From assembly GCA_019137115.1 (NCBI GenBank), contig JAGVSV010000097.1, forward strand, positions 1 through 7,496: DNA of 7,496 nt, read 5' to 3'. The position numbers were made by a program, and so were the translations under genes. Shown one piece after another: positions 1-6,227 of this stretch. The notes beneath the pieces were generated by a model. The model made no database searches and was not told the DNA's origin. It saw only the letters and a program-made list of their open reading frames with translations. The DNA comes from Bacillota bacterium. GTDB lineage: Bacteria; Bacillota; Clostridia; Christensenellales; Aristaeellaceae. The number at the start of each line of letters is the position of its first letter. Position 1 is the stretch's first letter.

Positions 1-84
1 CCGACCGCTGAACCCACACTGGAGCCCACGGCGGAGCCCACCGAAGTGGCCGCCACGGACGCGCCCACCGCCGAGCCCGCCGTG
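1..84 (+). repeat. Pro/Thr/Glu-rich linker at window edge
   Basis: The codons spell repeated PTAEPT and EPTL/EPTE units ahead of the first visible SH3 domain. Because such linkers elsewhere in this protein sit between modules, at least one further module probably lies upstream of base 1. That last point is inference. Confidence 0.6.
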
Positions 85-3000
85 TACGTCCCTGTGGACG
101 GCGAGCCGGTCAACCGCTGGGCCGAAGTGACCGCCTCCAGCGTCAATTTCCGTGAAGGTCCCGCGCGCAATGCCGAGATCATTACCTCGCTGCCCGCGGG
201 CACCCGGTTTTATGTGTATGGCCAGGAGACCATCAAAAACGACCCCTGGTGGCACGTGATTTTCAACGGGCGCGTGGGCTACGTGATGGCGGAGTTTGCC
301 CGCATGCTCAACGACCAGGAAAACGCGGCCGTGGAAGCCACCCTGGCTTCACCAGTGCCGCTGCCGCAGACCCCGGCGCCTGAAACCCCGGAACCCGAGA
401 CGCCGGTGCCGGAAACCGCGGCGCCGGTGCCGGAAACCGCAGCGCCGGAGACCGCCGCGCCCGAGACACAAGCCCCCGTTGAAGAGAAAGTCGCCCAGCC
501 GCCGGAGGTGCCCGTACAGGAAGCACCCGCACAGCAAGCATCGCAGGGGCCCGCGCCCGAACCCACGCCCATCCTCGATGGCGAGCCCATCGACCGCTGG
601 GGCGTGGTCACCGCGTCGCGGGTCAACTTCCGCGCCGGCCCCGGCACCAGCCATGACATCATCGTCGAGCTCAAGCAGGACGCGCTGCTGTACGTCTACC
701 ACCAGGAAACTGTGGATGGCCAGGCCTGGTACTACGGCATGTTCAACGGCCGCCAGGGCTACATCATGACCCAGTTTGTGCGCCTGCTGACCGACGAGGA
801 AAACGCCGCGCAGGAGGCCGCGCTGGCCACTCCCGTGCCGCCGCTGGCCACCGAGCAGCCCACCGAAGAACCCACAGAGGAACCGACGGCCGAACCCACT
901 ACGGAGCCGACCGCAGAACCCACGGCCGAACCGACGGCAGAACCCACAGCCGAGCCCACCGCGGAACCCAGCCCCGTGATCAGCGGGCCAGTGGATGTCA
1001 CGGTGTACTACGAGGACGCCAACGGCGACCCGGTTGCCACCGCGCAGACGTTCCGCGCGGCGGACGGCACCAACTCGGTACCCGCCGAACCGGCAGACCT
1101 CAAGGAAGGGTATGTGCTGGACGATGACCCGGTCAAATATGTCATCGTTAGCGACGACGTGGCGCAGCCCGCTTCGGTGCGCTTCCTCTACAAGCGGCAG
1201 GAAGCCGCGGCGACCGAGGAACCCGCGCCCGCCCCCAAGGTCAAAATCGTCTATGTCTACTACAAGGATCAGAATGGCACCACGCTGTACACGCAAAGCG
1301 TGACCACCTATGAGAACGAGAACAACATCATCCTGGCCGACCCCAAGCTGATCCCCGGCAACGAGAACGGCAAGTACGTGCTCAACGACGTGCCGCAGAA
1401 AACCGTGGTGGTGGACAGCGAGGGCAACGCCACGCCCAGCGAGGTTGTGTTCCTGTTTGCCGACACCCTGGCCGGTATGACCGGCAACGTGCGCGTGCAC
1501 TTCCGCCTGGAGGACGGCACCACGCTGGCGCCCAGCAAGGACCAGTCCGTGCGCCTGGGCAGCAACGACATCTGGGCGCGCCCGGACGCGCTGCCCCAGG
1601 GCTATACGCTGCTTACCAAGGAGCCCCAGCAGGTGACGCTGTCCGAAAACGGCGCGGCAACACCCGCCGAGGTGGTGTTCCTGTACGCCAAGTCCGACAC
1701 CGTGGTTACCGACACGCCGCGCCCCACCGAAATGGCCTACCAGCTGACCGAGCTGGAGGCATATGGCTATCCCACCGGGGACGCGATCAACTTCCGCTCC
1801 TCGCCCACCATCGCCGAAAACAACGTGCTGTCTGTCGTGGGCCGCAAGGACCTGGCGCAGATCCTTGGCTCCTATGTCAATGACCAGAAGGAACTGTGGT
1901 ACTACGCCCAGATCGGCGACCGCAAGGGCTTCATCAAGGAGTCCGTGGTGCGCTTGCTCAGCGACCAGGAGGTTGCGGCCCTGATGGGCTACACGCCCGG
2001 GCCGTCGCCCACCGCCACGCCGCCGGCCACGCCCATCCCGGACAATACGGTCATCGACCGCTGGGCCGACGTGACCGCCAACAGCGTGCGCTTCCGTTCG
2101 GCCACCGACACCTCCGACAGCAAGAACATTGTGGACACCTTCACCAAGGGCACCCGCATCTGGGTGTACACGCAGCAGACGGTGGGTGGCGAGCCGTGGT
2201 TCAAAGCAAAGGCCAGGGACAAGGACGGCTACGTGATGGCCCAGTTTGTGGAGCTGTTGTCCCGCGAGCAGAGCGACCAGTACCAGGCGCAGCTGGCTTC
2301 CCCGATGCCGCTGCAGACCCTGCCGGCCACCGCCACCGTGCCGCCCACCGACGCGCCCACGGCCACGATAGAACCGACCGCCACGCCGGTGCCGCCGCCA
2401 GGCGCCACCGAAACCCCGCTGCCCTACCAGGGCTACGCGCTGACCATCCAGCAGGTGGCGCTGCGCTCCGGCTCCAGCGACCGGGATGAAACCATCCTGG
2501 CCACGCTGCCGGTGGACACGCTGTTGTACCTGTGGGGCCAAACCTATGTGAACGGCGTGGAATGGAACAGCGCCGAGGCCATCGCCATCGCGCGCACGGG
2601 CTTTGTGCCCGAAAGCGCCCTGCGGCGCATCAGCGCGCAGGAAGCCGAGTATCACCGCAGCCTGATCCAGCCCGCGCAGACCGCGGCCCCCACCCCCACC
2701 AGGGAGCCCACGCAGGTGACCGGCTATGCCATCACCCTGGGCGATTTCGTGCCGCTGCGCACCTACTTTGACCCGTTTGCCGAAATCGTGCAGACGCTGG
2801 ACGCCAGCACCGTGGTCAATGTGTTGGGGCAGGAGTTCTCGCAGGACACCACCTGGCACTTCGTGCAGTTCGGTCAGCGCTACGGCTTTGTGCGCGCCGA
2901 CCAGCTGCGCATGATGAACGAGCAGGAATCGGCGGGGTACCTGGAGTCCCTGCGCACGCCGCTGCCGATGATTGAAACGCCCACCGTGCCGCCGGTCACG

Positions 3001-4233
3001 CAGAACAGCCCGTCCAGCTACGGCTATGTCAACACCGACAACGTGCGCCTGCGCGCCGAGGCCAACACCAACGCCACCGTGCGCAAGATGATGCCCCGCA
3101 ATGCCTTTGCGCTGGTGCTGGGCAGCACCCAGCAGCCTGACGGCCTGTGGTACCGCATCAACCAGGGCGGCACCGAAGGCTACGTGATGGAATCGTACTT
3201 TACCGTCCTGCCCCTGGGCCAGCTGACCAGCTACCTGCAAAGCCAGGATTACATCAACGCCAACCCGGGTGCCGCGGCCAACGCAAACGCCAATGTGCCC
3301 AGCACGATCACCTCGGTGGAGGACTTCAACTCCGGCGTGTGGTCCAACCCCGCGCTGGCGCAGGCCTCCTATGAACCGTTCAACCCGCTGGGCACGCCCA
3401 CGCCGGCCATTGAGGCCGCGCTGACGCCCACGCCCAGCGTATCGCCCACCATGGACCCGGTGCCCTCCTTCTCGCCCATGGCCAGCGAAATCCCCACCCA
3501 GGGCAAGAGCAGCTCGTTACCGGGCGCCATCCTTGCCATCGGCATCCTGGGCGTGCTGGGTGCGGGCGGATACTATGGCTACCGCCTGTACCGAGAGAAC
3601 CAGCGCCGCGCTGCGCAGCGCGCCGCCCAGCGCCGTCAGGCGCAAACCGGTCAGACCGGAACCACCGCCGGCGCGCCGTACGCGCGACCCGCTCAGGGGC
3701 AGCCCGGCCAGACCTCCCCCTACGCGCCGCCCACCCCGCGCACCCCCGGCATGCCGCCGCAGGCGCCGCCGACAGGCGCGCCGGGCGCAACGCAGGGACA
3801 GACCCGCGACACCCTCGTGCCGCCCAACGCGCAGCGCCCGGGCAGCGTGCCGTTCCGTCCCGATCCACCCACGTCCAGCGCCCCGTACCGCCCGCCGCAG
3901 CCCTACACCCCGCCGACCGCGCCCGGCACCACCGGGACAGCACCCCGCGTGCCCACCGGACCGACCGTCCCCGGCACTACGGGGACAGCGCCGCGCGTGC
4001 CCAATGTGCCGCCAGTGCCTGGCAGTGCCGCGCCGGTACCGCCTACGGTGCCACCTACCGCGCCCGGCACCACCCCGCCCAAACCCGCAACCCCGCCGAC
4101 AGATTCCGCAGACGGGCAGACCCGTGACGTGCGCGTGCAGCGCCCGCAACGGGATACGCCCCCTGCCGACTCCGGCACCGACACCGCGCAGGGCGAGCGC
4201 CGCCGCCGTTCCGACCGGCACACCGAAGGCTAA
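1..4233 (+). CDS. Giant SH3/MucBP-like repeat surface protein with C-terminal membrane anchor (5' partial)
   Basis: The frame is open from base 1, so the start and any signal peptide are upstream; 1410 residues are visible. Residues are numbered from base 1. SH3b-like domains lie at about 41-102, 201-262, 585-653, 685-753, 811-877, 908-972 and 1007-1070, each with a V.FR or V.LR strand and a final G(Y/F)V/I strand. Three MucBP-like beta domains lie at 331-400, 414-488 and 496-565 (VYYEDANGDP, VYYKDQNGTT, VHFRLEDGTT). Pro/Thr/Glu linkers separate the modules. A single membrane helix spans about 1173-1194, followed by Arg-rich RENQRRAAQRAAQRRQ and a disordered tail to 1410. The positive-inside rule puts the repeats outside and the tail inside. 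There is no cysteine and no LPXTG motif. SH3b domains commonly bind peptidoglycan, so wall binding is inferred. No enzyme domain is visible; one could lie upstream. Confidence 0.9.
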   Translation, partial: PTAEPTLEPTAEPTEVAATDAPTAEPAVYVPVDGEPVNRWAEVTASSVNFREGPARNAEIITSLPAGTRFYVYGQETIKNDPWWHVIFNGRVGYVMAEFARMLNDQENAAVEATLASPVPLPQTPAPETPEPETPVPETAAPVPETAAPETAAPETQAPVEEKVAQPPEVPVQEAPAQQASQGPAPEPTPILDGEPIDRWGVVTASRVNFRAGPGTSHDIIVELKQDALLYVYHQETVDGQAWYYGMFNGRQGYIMTQFVRLLTDEENAAQEAALATPVPPLATEQPTEEPTEEPTAEPTTEPTAEPTAEPTAEPTAEPTAEPSPVISGPVDVTVYYEDANGDPVATAQTFRAADGTNSVPAEPADLKEGYVLDDDPVKYVIVSDDVAQPASVRFLYKRQEAAATEEPAPAPKVKIVYVYYKDQNGTTLYTQSVTTYENENNIILADPKLIPGNENGKYVLNDVPQKTVVVDSEGNATPSEVVFLFADTLAGMTGNVRVHFRLEDGTTLAPSKDQSVRLGSNDIWARPDALPQGYTLLTKEPQQVTLSENGAATPAEVVFLYAKSDTVVTDTPRPTEMAYQLTELEAYGYPTGDAINFRSSPTIAENNVLSVVGRKDLAQILGSYVNDQKELWYYAQIGDRKGFIKESVVRLLSDQEVAALMGYTPGPSPTATPPATPIPDNTVIDRWADVTANSVRFRSATDTSDSKNIVDTFTKGTRIWVYTQQTVGGEPWFKAKARDKDGYVMAQFVELLSREQSDQYQAQLASPMPLQTLPATATVPPTDAPTATIEPTATPVPPPGATETPLPYQGYALTIQQVALRSGSSDRDETILATLPVDTLLYLWGQTYVNGVEWNSAEAIAIARTGFVPESALRRISAQEAEYHRSLIQPAQTAAPTPTREPTQVTGYAITLGDFVPLRTYFDPFAEIVQTLDASTVVNVLGQEFSQDTTWHFVQFGQRYGFVRADQLRMMNEQESAGYLESLRTPLPMIETPTVPPVTQNSPSSYGYVNTDNVRLRAEANTNATVRKMMPRNAFALVLGSTQQPDGLWYRINQGGTEGYVMESYFTVLPLGQLTSYLQSQDYINANPGAAANANANVPSTITSVEDFNSGVWSNPALAQASYEPFNPLGTPTPAIEAALTPTPSVSPTMDPVPSFSPMASEIPTQGKSSSLPGAILAIGILGVLGAGGYYGYRLYRENQRRAAQRAAQRRQAQTGQTGTTAGAPYARPAQGQPGQTSPYAPPTPRTPGMPPQAPPTGAPGATQGQTRDTLVPPNAQRPGSVPFRPDPPTSSAPYRPPQPYTPPTAPGTTGTAPRVPTGPTVPGTTGTAPRVPNVPPVPGSAAPVPPTVPPTAPGTTPPKPATPPTDSADGQTRDVRVQRPQRDTPPADSGTDTAQGERRRRSDRHTEG
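370..480 (+). repeat. PETAAP-type linker repeat with exact 19-bp direct repeat
   Basis: This linker between SH3 domains 1 and 2 repeats PET(A/P) units. At DNA level cgccggtgccggaaaccgc occurs exactly at 401-419 and again at 422-440, a 21-bp period. It lies inside the coding frame and adds seven residues per unit, so a change in copy number would keep the frame. Confidence 0.8.
856..972 (+). repeat. Tandem EPTA tetrapeptide tract
   Basis: About ten consecutive (E/Q)PT(A/E/T) tetrads with a 12-bp period join SH3 domain 2 to the first MucBP-like domain. Third codon positions vary between units (ccc/ccg, acg/aca/acc, gcc/gca/gcg), so the peptide pattern is more regular than the DNA. It probably acts as an extended, possibly glycosylated stalk; glycosylation is only inferred from Thr/Pro content. 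Confidence 0.85.
991..1695 (+). other. Three tandem MucBP-like beta domains in the surface protein
   Basis: Three units of about 70-75 residues (bases 991-1200, 1240-1461, 1486-1695) share the same plan: a first strand with Y/F followed by D/E-x-N/D-G, a middle Y.L or Y.L-like segment before a PQ/PV turn and VxVS/VDxxG, and a closing P(A/S)xVxFL(Y/F) strand. This is the pattern of MucBP and related beta-grasp-like repeats of Gram-positive surface proteins. Assignment rests on pattern only; a related unnamed repeat family is possible. Confidence 0.65.
3517..3582 (+). other. Single transmembrane segment near the C terminus
   Basis: The residues LPGAILAIGILGVLGAGGYY are uninterrupted hydrophobic and small residues, followed at once by Tyr/Arg and a run of arginines. 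This gives an outside-to-inside orientation with the repeat region exported. It is the only membrane-length hydrophobic stretch visible in the protein. Confidence 0.85.
3595..4230 (+). other. Disordered Pro/Arg-rich cytoplasmic tail with internal repeats
   Basis: After the membrane helix come about 212 residues rich in Pro, Thr, Gln, Gly and Arg, with almost no Leu or Ile, no Cys or Trp, and only one Lys. The unit PGTTGTAPRVP occurs at 3922-3954 and 3970-4002 (48-bp period), with a partial third APGTT at 4060-4074. GQTRD occurs at 3796-3810 and 4114-4128. The end is strongly basic (GERRRRSDRH). No folded domain is recognisable. Confidence 0.8.
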
Positions 4234-4252
4234 CCACAACCCACACATGACC

Positions 4253-4283
4253 AAGGGGCGCACCACCACGGCACGCCCCTTTT
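4253..4283 (+). terminator. Intrinsic terminator after the SH3 surface protein
   Basis: Arms aaggggcg (4253-4260) and cgcccctt (4274-4281) form a perfect 8-bp stem with a 13-nt loop, ending in four T residues. It begins 20 bases after the stop codon. On the other strand no T run follows, so it should work mainly for the plus strand. The short T tract makes it moderate in strength. Confidence 0.75.
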
Positions 4284-4301
4284 CTATCCCCTCTGACTGG
4301 G

Positions 4302-4991
4302 TTATCCCAGCAATCCGCTCACCAGCACGATGACCGGCGCGACCGCGATGGCGGGCAGATAATCCGCCACCTTGATGCGCGCGATGGACAGCAGGTTGAA
4401 ACCAAGCGCGATGATCAATAGCGACCCCACGCAGGTCATTTCGGCGATGGCGGCGGCGCTGAGCACCGGCTTTAGCACCTGCGCCAGCAGCACCAGCGCG
4501 CCCTGGAAGACCAGCACCACCAGCGCGGACAGCAGCACCCCCACCCCCAGGCTGACCGAGAGCATGATGGACGAAATCAGGTCCAGCACCGACTTGGCAA
4601 ACAGCATCTGGTTGTCGCCGCTCAGCCCTGCGTTCAAAGAGCCAACGATGGTCATCGACCCCACGCAGAACAGCAGGCTGGCGGTGACAAACCCCTCGCC
4701 TACGCGCGCACCGGCCCCGGGTGACACCTTTTTCTGCACCCGGTCGCTCAGGCGCTGGATGGCGCCGTCGATGTCCAGCATCGTGCCGATCATACCGCCC
4801 AGCACAACGGAAAGGATGGCGATGATCGCGTTCTGGCCCGAAAGCGATCCGGATATGCCCAGGTACAGCGTGCACAGCCCGATGCCGGTCATGGCCGCGG
4901 CCGTCAATTTTGCCGGGATGCCCTTGCGCAGGGCCAGCCCGAACAGGCTGCCCACCACCACCGCCAGCGTGTTCACCAGAACGCCGATCAT
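4302..4991 (-). CDS. DUF554 family multi-pass membrane protein
   Basis: The 229-residue protein is almost entirely hydrophobic, with membrane segments at about 2-21, 33-50, 54-72, 101-121, 136-173 (one or two), 181-202 and 208-227. The family pattern is clear: N-terminal IGxLVNTLAVVVGSLFG, then LLFCVGSMTIVGSLNAGLSGD (residues 106-126), KSVLDLISSIMLS, and EMTCVGSLLIIALGFNLL. Length fits the family. The family has no firmly established function; a transport role is a common guess but is not shown here. The ATG is supported by GAGGAGG at 4996-5002, four bases upstream. The gene lies immediately downstream of the terminator that ends the ireB operon and is convergent with the SH3 protein gene. 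Confidence 0.9.
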   Translation of the reverse strand: MIGVLVNTLAVVVGSLFGLALRKGIPAKLTAAAMTGIGLCTLYLGISGSLSGQNAIIAILSVVLGGMIGTMLDIDGAIQRLSDRVQKKVSPGAGARVGEGFVTASLLFCVGSMTIVGSLNAGLSGDNQMLFAKSVLDLISSIMLSVSLGVGVLLSALVVLVFQGALVLLAQVLKPVLSAAAIAEMTCVGSLLIIALGFNLLSIARIKVADYLPAIAVAPVIVLVSGLLG

Positions 4992-4995
4992 ACTG

Positions 4996-5002
4996 CCTCC
5001 TC
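4996..5002 (-). promoter_or_regulatory. Ribosome binding site of the DUF554 gene
   Basis: GAGGAGG on the minus strand sits four bases before the ATG at 4991 and fixes this start. It lies just downstream of the terminator hairpin, with only 30 bases between the terminator T run and the start codon. Confidence 0.8.
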
Positions 5003-5021
5003 ACCCGCGCGTGCGCGATAC

Positions 5022-5046
5022 AAAAAAACCGGGGTTGCCCCCGGTT
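5022..5046 (-). terminator. Strong intrinsic terminator of the ireB-ruvX-DUF1292 operon
   Basis: Read on the minus strand, aaccgggg (5046-5039), loop gcaa and ccccggtt (5034-5027) form a perfect 8-bp GC-rich stem ending in a seven-T run (5028-5022). It starts 13 bases after the DUF1292 stop codon. This is a textbook Rho-independent terminator. Confidence 0.92.
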
Positions 5047-5059
5047 CGAGCAGAAAAAC

Positions 5060-5443
5060 TCAGTCCTGTTCGGCCTCGACCTGCTCCATGAACATCTCAA
5101 ACACCTTCTGGGACACCGCTTCGTCCTCGCACGTCACATAGGTGTCCTCACCGTTTTCATCCGTTTCGATCTTGAGGATCACGACTTCGCCCTCGTCGTC
5201 GTATTCGTCGTCGTCCTCCTCGTCCTCGAGTTCGTCGTCCTCGTCCACCACCATGAGCACCACATACTCGCTGTTCTCGTACGGGATCGTGGTCAGGTAC
5301 TCAAACAGCGTCTTGACGCCATCCTCGTCGGTCAACTCGATCAGGTTGTTGCTCTCATCCAGTTCGCCCTCGTATGCCGCGCTGTCCGCTGATTCGCGGG
5401 CGGCCACTTCCTCAAGCTTGTCCTTCTTGTCCTTGCTGGCCAT
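5060..5443 (-). CDS. DUF1292 family acidic protein (YrzB-like)
   Basis: The 127-residue protein carries the DUF1292 core from about 33 to 121: LIELTDEDGV, FEYLTTIPYENSEYVVL (47-63), EVVILKIETDENGED (86-100) and a C-terminal VFEMFMEQVE helix. Two features make it longer than the roughly 80-100 residues usual for the family: a charged N-terminal extension of about 30 residues and a highly acidic loop at 67-85 made almost only of Asp, Glu and Tyr. Function is unknown across the family. It follows ruvX in the same order as yrzB follows yrrK in Bacillus subtilis. Its start overlaps the ruvX end by 32 bases and is preceded by GGAGG at 5449-5453, five bases upstream of the ATG. Confidence 0.92.
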   Translation of the reverse strand: MASKDKKDKLEEVAARESADSAAYEGELDESNNLIELTDEDGVKTLFEYLTTIPYENSEYVVLMVVDEDDELEDEEDDDEYDDEGEVVILKIETDENGEDTYVTCEDEAVSQKVFEMFMEQVEAEQD

Positions 5444-5912
5444 GTTGTCCTCCGTTATCTACATCGGCATTTGATGCCGCATGTGTCAATTGGTTATTTT
5501 CCCGGTTCATGTGGTCCAGGTAGGCTTGCAGGATGACCGCAGCCGCCACCTTGTCCACCGTGCCGCGCCGCTGCTCACGGCGCATGCCGCCCTCGATCAG
5601 CGATCGCTGGGCGCTGACGGTGGAAAGGCGTTCATCCCAGAATGCTACCGGGAGTCCCGCCTCGGTCAATTTCTCCGCAAATGCCTGGGCTTTCCGGGCG
5701 GAATCGCCCAGCGTGCCGTCCATGTTGCGCGGCAGGCCCAGCACGATCAGCTCGCCCTCCAGCGCCTGCATCAGTCCGGCCATGTGCTTCACATCCGGTC
5801 CGTAGCCCACGCGCGTGTATACGCTGTGTGGGCTGGCGATCCAGCGCATCGCGTCGCTGACCGCCACGCCGATGCGCTTGTCGCCCATGTCCAGGCACAG
5901 AATCCTGCCCAT
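5412..5912 (-). CDS. ruvX: RuvX/YqgF family RNase H-fold protein (putative pre-16S rRNA nuclease)
   Basis: The 166-residue protein shows all family motifs: LDMGDKRIGVAVSD at 7-20 with the first acidic residue Asp8, GLPRNMDG at 59-66, WDERLST at 92-98, and VDKVAAAVILQ at 119-129 with the last acidic residue Asp120. The family is YqgF/RuvX, once annotated as a Holliday junction resolvase and now linked to 16S rRNA 5' maturation. Family proteins usually end near residue 138-145; here about 25 extra residues rich in Gln, Gly and Asn follow and overlap the next gene by 32 bases. The start ATG shares one base with the ireB stop (TGATG), with GGAGG three bases upstream of the ATG. Middle gene of the ireB operon. 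Confidence 0.95.
   Translation of the reverse strand: MGRILCLDMGDKRIGVAVSDAMRWIASPHSVYTRVGYGPDVKHMAGLMQALEGELIVLGLPRNMDGTLGDSARKAQAFAEKLTEAGLPVAFWDERLSTVSAQRSLIEGGMRREQRRGTVDKVAAAVILQAYLDHMNRENNQLTHAASNADVDNGGQHGQQGQEGQA
5449..5453 (-). promoter_or_regulatory. DUF1292 ribosome binding site inside the ruvX coding end
   Basis: GGAGG on the minus strand lies five bases before the DUF1292 ATG and within the last codons of ruvX. It decides the start and implies translational coupling, since ribosomes finishing ruvX run over it. Confidence 0.8.
5462..5483 (-). other. Small hairpin in the ruvX tail upstream of the DUF1292 start
   Basis: The bases cggcat and atgccg (5465-5470 and 5474-5479) form a perfect 6-bp stem with a three-base loop; cat and atg outside add three pairs with one bulged base. 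It lies 9 bases upstream of the DUF1292 ribosome binding site, within ruvX codons. A role in translation or RNA stability is possible but unproven. Confidence 0.4.
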
Positions 5913-6175
5913 CAGCCTCCGAAGTGCTGCTGGACGTAAAAACGCACCAGCTCCTCAAGAATTTCGTCGCGCTGCAGACGGCAGATCAGGCTGCGCGCGT
6001 TGTTGTGGCTGGTGATGTAGGTGGGTTCACCGGTCATAATAAAGCCGGTCAGCTGCGCAATCGGGTCATACCCCTTGTCCTGCAGCGCCAGGTACACATG
6101 CTGAAGGATGCTGCCGGCGGCTTCTTTGCCGGAAGCAAGGGGCTGCATCTTGGTTGTGCCAGACTCCTGGGTCAT
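5912..6175 (-). CDS. ireB: IreB family regulatory phosphoprotein (DUF965)
   Basis: The 87-residue protein matches the IreB/YrzL family along its core: KGYDPIAQLTGFIMTGEPTY (34-53), ITSHNNARSLI (54-64) and RDEILEELVRFY (69-80). In Enterococcus faecalis IreB is a small dimeric protein phosphorylated on N-terminal threonines by the PASTA kinase IreK and affects cephalosporin resistance. Here the N terminus is MTQESGTTKMQPLASG. Thr7 and Thr8 could serve as phosphosites, but the usual Thr-x-x-Phe type context is not obvious. First gene of the operon; the stop overlaps the ruvX start. The ATG is preceded by AAGGAGGAGGG, and a TATAAT box lies about 22 bases upstream of it. Confidence 0.95.
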   Translation of the reverse strand: MTQESGTTKMQPLASGKEAAGSILQHVYLALQDKGYDPIAQLTGFIMTGEPTYITSHNNARSLICRLQRDEILEELVRFYVQQHFGG

Positions 6176-6197
6176 CGCGATCCCTCCTCCTTACCTT

Positions 6198-6227
6198 ATT
6201 ATACCGTTTGCGCGCGCAATTATGCAA
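6198..6227 (-). promoter_or_regulatory. Promoter of the ireB-ruvX-DUF1292 operon
   Basis: On the minus strand a perfect TATAAT (6203-6198) is preceded by TTGCAT (6227-6222) with an 18-base spacer. Transcription would start a few bases after TATAAT and give a very short leader carrying the GGAGGAGGG ribosome binding site. The -10 box is convincing; the -35 matches only the TTG of the consensus. Confidence 0.7.
6208..6219. promoter_or_regulatory. Perfect 12-bp palindrome in the ireB promoter spacer
   Basis: The sequence ttgcgcgcgcaa is identical to its own reverse complement and lies exactly between the -35 and -10 boxes of the ireB promoter. A dimeric repressor bound here would block RNA polymerase. 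The binding protein is unknown, and the GC alternation alone could arise by chance in GC-rich DNA. Confidence 0.45.

Noticed and set aside
856..972. Possible CRISPR-like or satellite array
   Set aside because: The repeats are 12 bp without spacers and lie in frame in a coding linker; they are a protein-level EPTA tract.
349..3240. Very long open frame on the minus strand opposite the SH3 protein
   Set aside because: It is a shadow of GC-biased codon use in the plus-strand gene: the product is His/Gly/Arg-rich low complexity, no ribosome binding site or domain is seen, and the plus frame has clear domains.
4297..4310. Small hairpin ctggg-ttat-cccag around the DUF554 stop codon
   Set aside because: Only five pairs and no T run on either side, so it is not a convincing terminator.
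3517..5100. Long minus-strand open frame covering the DUF554 region and the SH3 protein tail
   Set aside because: Arg/Gly/Ala-rich translation without family signature; the overlapping DUF554 frame has clear family motifs, membrane segments and a good ribosome binding site.
5142..5474. Plus-strand open frame rich in serine
   Set aside because: It is the complement of the Asp/Glu triplet runs in the DUF1292 gene (GAC/GAG gives TCG/CTC) and has no independent support.
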